64,000 bases of DNA, taken from the NCBI GenBank assembly GCA_034359265.1, contig CP136898.1, positions 4,094,501 to 4,158,500 of the forward strand, in the 5' to 3' direction. This DNA comes from Canna indica (taxonomy: Eukaryota > Streptophyta > Magnoliopsida > Zingiberales > Cannaceae). A program made the position numbers and the translations under genes. Shown piece by piece: positions 1 to 10,719 of the stretch. Numbering within the stretch: the stretch's first letter is position 1; every line of letters begins with the position of its first letter. Under the pieces are notes generated by a model. It was not told the origin of the DNA and did no database searches. It saw only the letters and a program-made list of their open reading frames with translations.

Positions 1-1
1 C

Positions 2-1388
2 TATCAGGAATCAGGTAGGGCTGGAAGAGATAATCTTCCAGCGACATGCATTACTCTTTACCAAAAGAAAGATTTCAGTCGTGTTGTGTGCATGTTACGA
101 AGTGGAGAAGGTTGTAAAAGTGAAAGGTTTAAGACAGCGATGATTCAAGCAAAGAAAATGCAAGAATACTGCGAATTAAAGGTATTGTATTTCTGTTTCT
201 CCTAACTTTACCTTGTTTTCAAGGATGCGATTAATGTAAAGCTTCATAGGAGAATGAAGATTTCTCTCTGTTGATCACGCATTTATGTTTCTACAGCTAT
301 TTCTATGTTTGACAATTTCTTTTCCATTCCCTCCTCCCCCTTAGTTCTAAATGTCTGTAAGAAAATGATAGCTAGAATGTGGGCAGCTTATAATAGGGAT
401 ATTGGATGGTCAGTCTGAATTTGTGAAAAGGATTATGACTAAACAAGAAGTCAGTCCAAATAATAGCAAAGGATTATTACACAATTATAAGCTGAGTTCA
501 AAAATCATAGCAAAGGTCCTGAGTTCGAATCCTCCTAGCGTCAGCCCACCTCAATTAAAGTATATCCACTTAGTCTTTTCAAGTTTACCCACCCACAAGT
601 GAGGGGAAGTATTAAGAATATAAATGCATAGATTGGTCTTAAGCTTTTGGGAAAGTTGGCTATCCAATCAACTTCAATAACTAGAATTTTGTAGATGAGT
701 GCGAGAATCAACTAACTCTTATGAGCATTTGAGCATGAATGATGTCATAAGATTACTTCCCGTGTGCATATACCAGACATCAAAACTTTGTGGACACTCA
801 TTCGTTCTTAGAGTTGTGTTATATAGTTTATCCCCACTTTGGTAGAGGCAAAAAGCTAAAAACTTATATCACTTTGATGGTATCACTGCAATACTATTAT
901 TCCCATTTTAGACAGCATAAATCAGATACTCCTGGTACTTGCAATTTCTGCTTTCAGATGACTTGTCCGTTTTAGTTTGTTAAAACATTTCTTATCTTTT
1001 ATATCTGAAGATGTAGGCAGCTTGGTTCATAAGAGCCTTTACTATTAATAGATTTCCTTCACCAATTTTCACTTTGAAAAAAAAAGGAATGCATATGCAT
1101 GTGCAATAATCCTTTGCTATTATTTGGACTGGCTTCTTCTTTAGTCATGATCCTTTTCACAAATTCAGACTGATCTATTAATGTATGCTCTTCCATGTAT
1201 CAAGGGCTGATATGATTCTCCTATTTAGAAGCAAAGTTTGCATTGCTTTGTTTAGCTAACTTTTGTCAGCATTTTAGAAGCAATGCAGGAGGCAGACACT
1301 TCTGGAACATTTTGGAGAGCCTTTCAACAGGAGTGCCTGCATCACTGGCCCCAGTCCTTGTGATAACTGCATAATTTTGTCGCAGTGA
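2..1388 (+). CDS. RECQL1: RecQ-family DNA helicase, C-terminal part (5' end outside window)
   Basis: The last two exons of an ATP-dependent 3'-5' DNA helicase acting in recombination and repair in the nucleus. Exon 2-181 opens with YQESGRAGRD, which is helicase motif VI of RecQ, and ends YCELK before a GT donor. The final exon, 1278-1388, begins KQCRRQTLLEHFGE and ends in GPSPCDNC plus seven residues and TGA. The cysteines of YCELK, QCRRQ and CDNC are the four ligands of the RecQ zinc-binding subdomain. The two exons join in phase 0. The tail after CDNC is very short, so there is no HRDC domain, which fits the short RECQL1/RECQI1 type; the paralogue assignment is from memory and less sure than the family. 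The intron between them (182-1277) is filled with repeats. The promoter and N-terminal helicase motifs lie left of the window. Confidence 0.88.
410..1173. repeat. Inverted repeat pair (73-bp arms) in RecQ intron
   Basis: The segment 410-482 reappears as its reverse complement at 1101-1173 with only a handful of mismatches, leaving a 618-bp loop. The right arm ends in CAGACTGA where the left begins TCAGTCTG. I see no convincing target-site duplication outside the arms. It could be a foldback element or an inverted duplication in the ancestral intron. The loop contains a fragment of a miniature LTR element. Confidence 0.75.
513..679 (+). mobile_element. Miniature LTR retroelement (TRIM/SMART-like), partial
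   Basis: A purine-rich tract GAGGGGAAG ends at 609 and is followed by an LTR-like copy beginning TATTAAGAATATAAATGCAT (610-679). The LTR matches copies at 11236-11319 and 57279-57362. The interior (513-609), with AGCGTCAGCCCACCT, resembles the interior of the 11.1-kb copy. The 5' LTR was not recognised, so this is a decayed or 5'-truncated copy. Confidence 0.6.
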
Positions 1389-2788
1389 GTAATTGTTTAG
1401 GAAGGGAGATAAGGATCTGACCTTAGATGTGGCATTACACTAAAAGATATGCCTCATGGACTTGGCCTTGAACTGTGAAAGAGGGATCTGAATTTTTCAT
1501 GTCAAAAGTAATGCTTGCTTACTTTTTCTTTTCTGAATTTATCTTTACCTTAATTTTTTTTTGCAATTTTCCGAAGAAGTAATGCACTTGGAGTAGTTAG
1601 ATTTTATTTGGTCTGGATCTGCATCTATCTCATAATCAAGGTTTTCCAGTTTGATAAAATATGTACAATGTTTTGCACATGCAACATTTTTAATGGTCAA
1701 ACCTTTACTCAGCTCCTCTGAAAACTAGCTTTGGCCTTGTGAATCAGATGCGTGCATTCAATGTTTCATACTTGCATCTGATCATTTCCTTTTAGTTCGA
1801 GTCTGTTGACTAGCTAAATTCTATTTTTTAAAATAAAATTATCTCCTTTTTCATCTTGGCCCATTGAAGTTGCTATTGCCATATGGTGTTTTGAATCTGA
1901 TCTTGAACCAATTGGGTCATTCGTTTTGGTTGGATCGATCTTCGATTAAAAATTATAGAAATATACAAAACTTTTAGTCCATTGATCTGGTTTAATTGGA
2001 TTAGAATATGTGTAAGAGAATCAGCATTTTTTTCTTCTGAAAGAATCAACAGCTCCATTTTCTCATTATGATATGAACAAAATGCGTGGCTCAATTTACA
2101 CGTTTTTCCAATTAGTTTAAGCAAAAAATGTTCCTGTAGACCAAATGATTGATCAAGGATCACGAGTGAACTTATCGACAGGAAAGATCAAACTTATAGG
2201 CTTAATTATCCGGCAATGTAATTTTTAAATTCTCATGACTCATACTTTATTATGTTTAATCCAAATTACATCGATAATTCCGTCTAAGAGGTTGAATTTC
2301 AATTATTGCATAAGACGACAACAATTCATAATTATTATTGTGCCCTTAATGAAAATAAAGATTAAAATAAAAGACAATTGTAGTGTATATCAATATATAA
2401 ATATATTATGATAATGATAATAATATTTTCTTATTTTCTTAGTGGGTAACCAAACATTATTTCGGGATGAATGATCCTCACACAAATTATTCCAGAATAA
2501 CTTATTATGTTTACAAATTACAACTCCAGCCTGATTAATATGTCATCGAATCCGGTGGCTTTAAACGGTGCAGCAGACACTCCAGTCAACCGAAAAAACC
2601 CAAGCCGTTGACCGTTGACTTCCATGTCATCGCTTCGCTGGACCTGCTCGAGTTCGGTATAAGTCACGACTTAAGTAGCGACAAGGGAGCATGGGTTTGA
2701 CCGGTTATCTTCCTTTTGTTTCCCTTTCCATGAAGCAAATCACTTTAATTGCTATTCCTACTTCATTTACGCTTCAAATGCACGACAC
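1389..2788. other. Intergenic region, no gene seen
   Basis: This holds the presumed 3' untranslated region of the RecQ gene followed by AT-rich sequence. Short open frames here (for example at 1873-2163 on the minus strand) have no recognisable similarity. GC content rises after about 2560, approaching the next promoter. Confidence 0.6.
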
Positions 2789-2796
2789 TATAAATT
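2789..2796 (+). promoter_or_regulatory. TATA box upstream of the TRM gene
   Basis: TATAAATT sits in a CACTATAAATTATCC context and is followed about 30 bp later by a pyrimidine-rich stretch with repeated CTT, a typical plant transcription start environment. The long leader that follows (about 2820-3536) holds an alternating CG run at 2938-2952 and a C homopolymer near 3000. It probably contains at least one 5'-UTR intron because several short ATG frames precede the coding start. Confidence 0.5.
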
Positions 2797-3536
2797 ATCC
2801 CCCTCTCTTTCATTAATGGCGCCCCACTCTCTTCTTCTTCTTCTTCTGCTCCTTCCCCTCTCGCGCCGCGCTCCTCTTTGACTCCCGGAACCCTAATCCA
2901 CCCTCGAGCTCAAGCCGGCGGGAAATTCCGAGCCGCACGCGCGCGCGCGCGTCAGTCTCGCTTGCTCCGCTCGCCACTCCGGTTCGTGATCTCTCCCCCC
3001 CCCCCCTCCTCCCTCCCTGCACTAGGGTTTCGAGGTCATTTGTAGTGTGCAACCTGGCGATTCTTGGACGAGGATATCTTTCAAAGAAATGTAGATTCGT
3101 GTCCGCTGCAGCTGACTAGTTCTCAATGCGTCTTTCTTTCTCGCAATGCGCTTCTCGTTCATCACCGTTTCATGTAAGCAAGCACGATTCCGAGCGTAGT
3201 CGATACTTTTACCATCTGGTAATATGGGAACTTTTGATTTGACTCTCTTCTTTTGGATAAATGTCCCCGTTGTGCATTTTGGCAAATGTTTATTCGAGGG
3301 TTTGAAACAAAAAATGATGATTACTCTGACTGCCTGACAAGGATCAGTTTTCGGAGTGAGGATAACAAATGAATCGGATAGGGCAATTGGTTGTGCTTAA
3401 TTTATGCTGTGGTAACAGGTGCATCTGGTGTAAAAAGTTTGAATCTTTTTCGTTCTTTTGTGCATACAGCTGGTCTATTGTCTAAGTAGTGACTTTCTGC
3501 CCTAGCTGGTCTATTCTAATTCAAAGGGAATACAGA

Positions 3537-6500
3537 ATGGGATCGGTGGGTTCGGAGAGTGGTGGTGGTGGTTTCTTTCATCTGTTGGATTGGAACAGGA
3601 AATCTCGCAATAAATTATTCCGTGTTGGAAATGCTTGTTCAGGTAAGTCCTTGTTTTCCATCCTCATTTGTATAGCCTCTTCAAGAACTTCCATTGGAGA
3701 TAAATTCTTACAACTTCTACACTTCTCTCTTACAGAGAAAACAATCCAGGGTGATAGAAGTGATGATAATACGCCATCCTCACAATTTCACCCGGTACCT
3801 TTTTAAGCCTTTTTTTATCTTGTCATTTTGCCATTATTTCATATGTTGCTAATCTTTTGGGTTCTCTTTGCAGATTGGTAGGGATCCCTTGGAAGGATCA
3901 GCAGATTCCAAGTCGAGCAGTCATTATTCTGGTGCTTTGGTAAATGATCAAGAGGGAAATGCATTTAAAAACCCTGGTGTTGTAGCCAGGTTGATGGGAT
4001 TGGATTATATACCAGCTCCTGGGAATTTTGAGCCAAATTCTACGTCCTTACATGACGTGCACTCTCTGCAGGGTGACAATAATAAGAAAAGAGGTACTGA
4101 ATGCACTAATGATAATTTCTATCATGCAACTACAGGAAGTGATATCTGTTCTGGAAAACCAGAGTCAAAGCTCCCAAAGATGCGAAACAACCCAATGGAG
4201 AGTTTCCAAGTCGAAACAATGCCTCCTAGAGTGACTAAGACTATCTCAATTGTCCACCATAAATTGCTGTCTCCTGTTAAAAGTTCTGGTTTCATCTCTC
4301 CTAAGAATGCAGCATATATAATTGAGGCAGTAGGGAAGATTCCTGAATCAGAGCTACAAGGTGGTACTGTTGGTGGTGTTCATTCTTTCAAGTCACATTT
4401 GAATATTTCAAAAGATCATGCTTTGAATGAGATCATAGCAATACCTGGAAAGTTATCACTTCAAGAATCATCTCAAATAATTACTAAGAGAGACGACACT
4501 ACATCTATTAGAGCACAGACATCAAAAAGAAGTTTTAAGGGGTCAAGAGATAGCACAGTTGGTAGTTCATTATCTACTACAAATGGATCCAACCCTTCTG
4601 GCACTAAAGGTAACCAAAGCTCAGTTACCCTTGCAGCAAGTAAAGCAAAATTGAATGCACAGAGAAGGGAGGGTTCAAATGTGAAGAGTGGAAGTACAAT
4701 AGGGTTGAAGTTGAAGAATAATGAGGGATGTAGCTTAAATAAACCTGTTAATAGTCTGTTGAATGACCAAAAGAATAACCTGCATACTAGGAGGGCTTTG
4801 CCGAAGCAAAATAATCTGAAGGAAAATAATGTGTGTAGTATAACATCTGGTAGAAGCAAGTTAGCTTTTCAGTCTTCAGGTTCTGAGCAGAAAGGAATGA
4901 AAAATATCCCTGGAGATGTTTCTGCTGATAAAACCAAGATTTCAAATAAACTAGGAAATGCTAAAGTTGGTTTCATGAGGAAGGATAGAGAATCTGCTAA
5001 TTTTGACAAGGATGGATTGCCATCTGATTACAAGAACTTCACACAAAGGAAAGGTTTGGTAGAGCAGAACTCATATTCCTCAAAGAGTGCCGGAAAACTA
5101 GTTCAACATAATGTCATGATGGATGAACATTCAAGACGGTATGACTACAACAAACACAAGAGTACAGAATCTATGGATGTAGTATCATTTACATTCACCT
5201 CTCCTATAAGAAAGCCAGTATCCCATGCTTCCATTCACAAGGTAGAGAACCAGGATAAAATGAATAGGCACACCAATAATACTAGTCAGCTTGCTGTAGA
5301 TTCTGAAAACGAAATGTTTTCCCATCCCAAACTGAATATGATGGAAGGTGATTATCTGGGTATTATTTTAGAGAGAAAATTGCATGAATTGACATCAGGT
5401 GCTGGATCCCCTTACAAAGTAGTCAAAGGAAGCAGCTTTTCAGCATATGCATCTGTTTTGGATGCTTCAGCTTCTGCTTTTAATGAACCTACTTTTACAC
5501 CTGCGGAGCACCAAAAAAAATCCTTAGTCCCGTCCTATGATTCATTACTTAGCACCGGCGATCAGGCAGAGTATATGAGCTATACATTACAGGTAATTTG
5601 TTATTGTCTATGCTTTTTCTGGAGTACTGCAGTTTCATACCTTCTCCAAATTTCGTTTCAGTAGAGTAATTAATGCATAGCTTGAATGTCTGAAGACAAA
5701 AACACTTCTAGCTTCTGGTAGTGTGATCAGCTCATGGGTGTTTATCATTTCATGACATAATGTAGGGTTTTCATTTAAGTTTTGAAATGCTTTTGTTTCA
5801 TGCAATAGGGGGTCAACAGCCTTTGACAATTAAGAAATTCATGTTGTCACTACATTCATCTCTAGCTTAAAGCTAACATGTTATAAATTATAACAGCTAC
5901 TTTTCTTACAGTAGATGAAGGCTCTCTTCTTTGGCTTATTTTCTTATTGACATTCTGATTTTACGTGATTAAAATAACTTTATAATTTTGTGCATATATT
6001 TTCTGAATCTTGTGAGCTCCATTTACTATTCTGATGCTATCATAAAGGAAGGTGCTGCTTATAAAATTTCATGTCCTTATTTGTTGGGTTCATTATCATT
6101 GGCCACTATAAGTGCATTGTTCACTATCATTATCTTGCAATGGAGCCAAAAGTGAGGACATAGGGTCAAGAGGATTAAGCTAAGAATGTCTCGATTGCAT
6201 GAATCCTGGTTCATAAATCAGATGTAGCTTCTAGAAAGCTAGAAGGCAACATATTTCATTGAAAAGAATCTGCTTATGGACAAATCTCATGAGAGAAAGC
6301 AACATATTTCACACTTTTCCCAGACATATATTCTTTTCCAAGTCTGGACTTGTGTAATTGGTTGAGGTAGATCGTAGCACTTCAAAGTTTCAAGGTACTT
6401 GGACATAGGGCTGTCCACTGTTCGGTTCAAACCGAACCGAACCGAAAAACCGAACCGAAATTTTCGGTTCGGTTCGGTTTCAACCATTGTAGGTTCGGTT

Positions 6501-7936
6501 CTTTGACCCGAACCGAACCGAAATTTGTATTTCGGTTCGGATTCGGTTCCCGGAATTCGGGAACCGACCCGAACCGAAAACCGAATTAATTAAAAAAATA
6601 TTTTTTTTAATTTTTAACTGAATTAAGTAAATAAGTATTAAATAATTATTTTTAATTTTTAATTTTTAATCAAATTAATTAAAAATTCGGTTTTCGGGTT
6701 GAAAACCGAACCGAACCGAATTATTTCGGTTCGGGTTAAATCGGGTTAGGAAATGTTCGGTTCGGGTTCGGGTTTCGGTTTGGGTAAAGAAAAAATTTCG
6801 GTTTGGGCTTGTTCGGTTCGGTTCGGTTCGGTTCGAACCGAATGGACAGCCCTACTTGGACATATGTATTCCCTACAAGATTGGATAATGCATCTGGAGG
6901 TAAACTACATAGGGTAGAACTGAACATCTCAGTATTTTAGATTGTTGAATTAGTCTTCTATGTGGCAATACTGTATGCTAAGTATTTATTGAGATAATCT
7001 AGTTTGTTGTAATTTTTGATAAATTGTTATGTAAATTTTCTAATTGACTTTTGAATCACCACTTCATTAGGAAGTGAACAGGGTGGAGCGTGATAAGAAC
7101 GATGTGGATGAAGAGAGTGGTCATCAAGATGAGAGCCCTTTCTTCTGTTACTCAATTGAGAGCTGCAAAATTGTTCATGGTAGAATCTGTTACTCAGTTG
7201 AGAGCTGCAAAGTTGTGTTTTCCCTGACATATATTCAAGCTAAATATCTAATGTTACAGGAAGCAAGATGGGCTCCTATTCATCCCCCATTCGGGCTGAA
7301 GAAATGGCTGGTTGTAATTGCACAAACAATTCATCGTCCGTAGCACATGAGATAGAGTCACCTCACACAATGTCCCCAGTTCTTCTAAATAGTGATGGAG
7401 AAATAGTTTCAGAAACCAGTATAGTTGGTCATGCTAACTCATGTAGTCAGGAATTGACGTATGTGAAGGAGATAATAATCAACACAGGATTTACATTTGA
7501 GGATTTGATACCTTGTCCTGTTGACCATTCTTTTGAGATACTTGATCCTGTTCTTTTTGACAAGTTGGAAGAGACTAGAACCTCCGCTGCATATGATGAA
7601 GCGGAGAAAAAGCTCTGGATGAGGAGGAAAATGTTATTTGATTCAGTTAATGAATGCCTGGATACAAAGTGTAGTCGTTATTTCCGAGCAGGTTATCAAT
7701 CCTGGTCGAAAGGCGTTACTGTTGTTGCAAAGGAGCTGGCAGAGGAGCTCTACAAGGAGATTTCAGGATGGAGCAGCATTGGAGACTGGATGGTGGATGA
7801 ACTTGTGAATGAAGACATGAACACTCATTTGGGGGCCTGGATTCACTATGATATCGAAGCATTTGAAGCAGGAGTCGAGATCGAAGGAGGGGTTTTGAAT
7901 TCTCTAGTTGATGAAGTTGTTGCTGATTATTTATGA
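3537..7936 (+). CDS. TON1-recruiting motif (TRM) protein, TRM6/7/8 type, 889 aa
   Basis: Plant-specific microtubule-associated scaffold; TRM proteins recruit TON1 and PP2A regulatory subunits to cortical microtubules. Exons: 3537-3642, 3736-3794, 3874-5592, 7071-7179, 7260-7936; all junctions are GT-AG and keep one frame. The N-terminus GGGGFFHLLDWNRKSRNKLF is the signature opening of the TRM6/7/8 group. VVARLMGLD follows early in exon 3 (the DUF3741-type M3 motif). The low-complexity middle is rich in S, N and K. The C-terminal exon has the DUF4378 region (WMVDELVNED...) and ends LNSLVDEVVADYL, resembling the TON1-binding M2 motif. The ATG is chosen because the family signature starts there. 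The fourth intron (5593-7070) carries a complete hAT element. The donor of exon 4 lies inside a 42-bp tandem duplication. Family certain; paralogue within TRM less so. Confidence 0.9.
6406..6854. mobile_element. Non-autonomous hAT element, 449 bp, AACCGA-rich interior
   Basis: The ends are perfect inverted copies of TAGGGCTGTCCA. The element is flanked by an exact 8-bp duplication, CTTGGACA, at 6398-6405 and 6855-6862. Terminal TAGGG and 8-bp duplications are hallmarks of hAT transposons. The interior is dominated by GGTTCG/CGAACC words on both strands around an AT-rich core, so it can fold back on itself, and there is no transposase. It lies in the fourth intron of the TRM gene. Confidence 0.93.
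7144..7227 (+). repeat. 42-bp tandem duplication across an exon-intron boundary
   Basis: Two units (7144-7185 and 7186-7227) share about the first 30 bases (TCTGTTACTCARTTGAGAGC and onward) with two substitutions. The first unit holds the end of TRM exon 4 and its GT donor at 7180; the second lies in the short intron before 7260. The period is divisible by three. Confidence 0.8.
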
Positions 7937-10295
7937 AAGGCTGTGGTCTTTAGCTTCCACTTTTATGTATATAACCTGCGTAGTTTCTTCTTCTTCTTCC
8001 TCGTCCTGTAATGGCATACAGTTGATGTTTTCACTATTTATTGGAAAAAATAGTCAATTGTATCTTGTGCAATGCGCATGTTGACAACTTGAATCAGCAT
8101 AAGATTTCTTTTAGCACGTACTAGTCATGGTAACAGATGGCAAGGAAGTGTGATGACCTCTCTAGTCTCAGATTTTTATAAAGTTAGAAACATATTACAA
8201 TAATGTTCATTCACAAGATGAGGCGAAGCATGAGAAAGAGTTGAGTGAATCATATCCAGCACTGCTCTAAAAAATATAGATTCTTGAATTTACTTTGCAA
8301 GCTGACATAGTCCACTGTAAGCTGACATATCTGACAGAAGAAATTTATTCAGAAACAATAAAATAAGGAGAGAGATACCTGGAGAAAATACAAAATTGTT
8401 AAAGAGAACACACATAGTGCATTTATTATATTGTGTATACATAACAGGAATGCTTTTCCCCCAATTGAATATATGTTTTAGACTAACTATGATGAGTTAC
8501 CAGCTGGTCAAGTTGGACAGTACTAAGAAACTATTAGTAAAATCTAATTAGCTATGGCTGGGGCAAGTAATATAAATGTATTAAACATGGGACAAATTAT
8601 AATTTAAAGCTTCTACTGTGATATATTTTATATCATACTCCCTACCATGTAGTTGGCATAGTATCTTCACCAGTAACAAATTACCCGTGTCAATAGGTGG
8701 ATTTCAGAACTGCATATGTAGTGTGTTTTCTAAATCATGTTGTTCAGAAGTAATTAGCATTGCTAGCACATTATATACATCATTACTCAAGTGTTTTTGT
8801 GCATCAAATCATAATTATCCTTAAAACACCGACAACAAAGGCGAGGTAGTGGCATCTACATGAGCTGACAAAGCGGTAAAAGAACAATGTGATGCAAGTT
8901 TGAAATGGCTTTAAGCCTCTGAAAAGAGGAGGGTAAAGTGCACTGTGGATGATATGGAAAGTAACAACTTCTATAAACCTAAACAAAAGCTGGTAATATA
9001 ATGAAAGTTTGCTATTTTGTTTATCATGGTAAAGCGTCAAGACGTAGTAAACTCAAAACATCTATACATACTCAGTAAACTGATTCTACATGGTGGAGTT
9101 ACAACGTCAGCACTGATTCTAAATTGACAGCTTGATCAATTTACAATACAACAGAATATAACATTTATAAATTCTCAGTCAACTGAAATCAACCAACAAG
9201 AACTGATATTCAATAAGGTGATAAAGCACAATTTATCTTTTAGTCATAACATTCAACACAACTAGCAAGCATAATATGAACCAACAGCATCCTTAATTCA
9301 GTCAAAACTTAGACTCCTATATTTAAAATAAATCAACCAATCATAATGCCGCGCTAAACAGCAAAAAAAAAAAAAAAAAAAAAAAACTACTCTGCTCTTT
9401 GTAAATTTATCATCCCCCAATAGCATTGGGGTAAGAAAAGAACGAATTGTGCTCATATAGAAAATGCAGTATATCACAACAAGAAAAATGAATTGATTTG
9501 AAAAGTATGCAAAACTCATTATCTACCATTATAGAGAATCAGTATGCTAGCTCATGCATATCCAGCTGCTTCCCTCAAGATAACTTGCATGATGCCAGCT
9601 TATGGATGATTATTCTAACCCAAAAGTAATCTTCCTTCTACATTTGAAATTGTTAAAGAAAAATCTGGTACTAGTCTCCAATCCGCATTGACTTAAGTGT
9701 TGTGATCAAGGTAGTGAGCATTCTTGCTATCATCCAAATTAAAGTGCAAAGGACTTCATTTGAACAATTCTAATACTATGACCAAACTCCAATAGCTTAG
9801 ATAGAAGAAGTGAAAAGTAAAAGATAAAGAGAGGCAGAGAAGGAAGAGAAGATAAAATAAAAAGGAAAAGAATTCCCTTCACTCCCATCTCTACACTCCC
9901 TTTTTCTATACAGGAAGGGAACTTTGGTCCTCTTCTTCAATTCCTAAACAAACAAACAGTATACTTTCTTCTTCTCATGCCCTCTCTACTTGGTTATTTC
10001 TATCTGAGACATCTAAACAAAGCTGCACACAGGGGAATAAACACGAAGCGATCTAAAACAAGTAAGCACTAACTATAAACACCTAAGAATTACCAACCTG
10101 ATATCTGATGAAGCATCTAACAAGAAGGTTTTCTAGATAGGGCATAAACAAGGAACTGCTTACTTTAAATAAGGAACAAAAATGTACACACACGCATATC
10201 GATGGAGTAAAGTCTCAACACAAGAACTGGAAAAATGAGCCAAAGAGTGAACTTTTATTAGATAGAAAAATTGCGATCAAGAAGGTAGGGCAAAC
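7937..10295. other. Long region without protein-coding gene
   Basis: Begins with the TRM 3'-UTR. The remainder is AT-rich with only short, unrelated open frames on either strand. It has an A24 homopolymer (9363-9386) and two small hairpins: a perfect CCCCAAT/ATTGGGG stem at about 9414-9432 and an imperfect GCTGGCATCATGCA/TGCATGAGCTAGC stem near 9550-9605. It may be transcribed leftwards as non-coding RNA from the promoter near 10.45 kb. Confidence 0.5.
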
Positions 10296-10400
10296 CTTTT
10301 GAGGACGAAGGCGTCGGGGAGAGACAAGAGGAAAGGGGAAGGGAAGACGAAGTGGACTATCTTGTTGTTAGGGTTCGTAGTCGTTCCTTTGGGACTTTCA
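10296..10400 (-). ncRNA. Putative first exon of a leftward non-coding transcript
   Basis: Read on the minus strand, the sequence looks like a plant 5' leader: it contains AACCCTAACAACAAG, then pyrimidine-rich sequence, then CTCAAAAG before a GTTTGCC donor at 10295. No ATG-initiated frame of note follows within 2 kb, so a non-coding RNA or snoRNA host gene is possible. I found no clear box C/D or H/ACA snoRNA. Boundaries are estimates. Confidence 0.25.
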
Positions 10401-10437
10401 GCTTTGGCGCGCGAAATGGAGTTTCTCGGCGCTTCTC

Positions 10438-10500
10438 GGCCCAATTGACTTGCGTCGGCCTGGTCTCATTCTTGAGGCAGCCCAAGTCTAAACCCTAAAC
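10438..10500. promoter_or_regulatory. Bidirectional promoter: two site II elements and a telo box
   Basis: GGCCCA (10438-10443) and AGCCCA (10479-10484) read as TGGGCY site II elements on the minus strand, next to AAACCCTAAA (10490-10499), a telo box. This pair is known from promoters of plant translation, snoRNA and nuclear-encoded mitochondrial genes. It lies about 220 bp upstream of the MGE1 start codon and just upstream of the putative leftward leader. Confidence 0.55.
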
Positions 10501-10719
10501 CTCATTGACATATTTACCCTCACTTATTACAAGAAATTATACGGTAATAACGATATATCTTTCAAAATTCTCTAAAATAATGAGGTTATAATTGACAACT
10601 AAATTAAAATATCCACGGCCAGCGTCTCTAGTTTCGTACACGCCGATCGCTCGCTTGCCAGTTGCTATTTTGCCGCACCGCTTCCAAAAAGAACTCCTCG
10701 TCTCGATCGATCGAAGAAG

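Noticed and set aside
513..530. tRNA-like B box (GAGTTCGAATCC) suggesting a SINE
   Set aside because: No A box at the right distance, and the sequence belongs to the interior of a miniature LTR element whose better copy at 53.3-53.6 kb has two LTRs and a primer-binding site.
4473..4859. Minus-strand open frame of 128 codons inside TRM exon 3
   Set aside because: It is antisense to a well-supported coding exon and is leucine/phenylalanine-rich, a typical shadow of serine/lysine-rich coding sequence.
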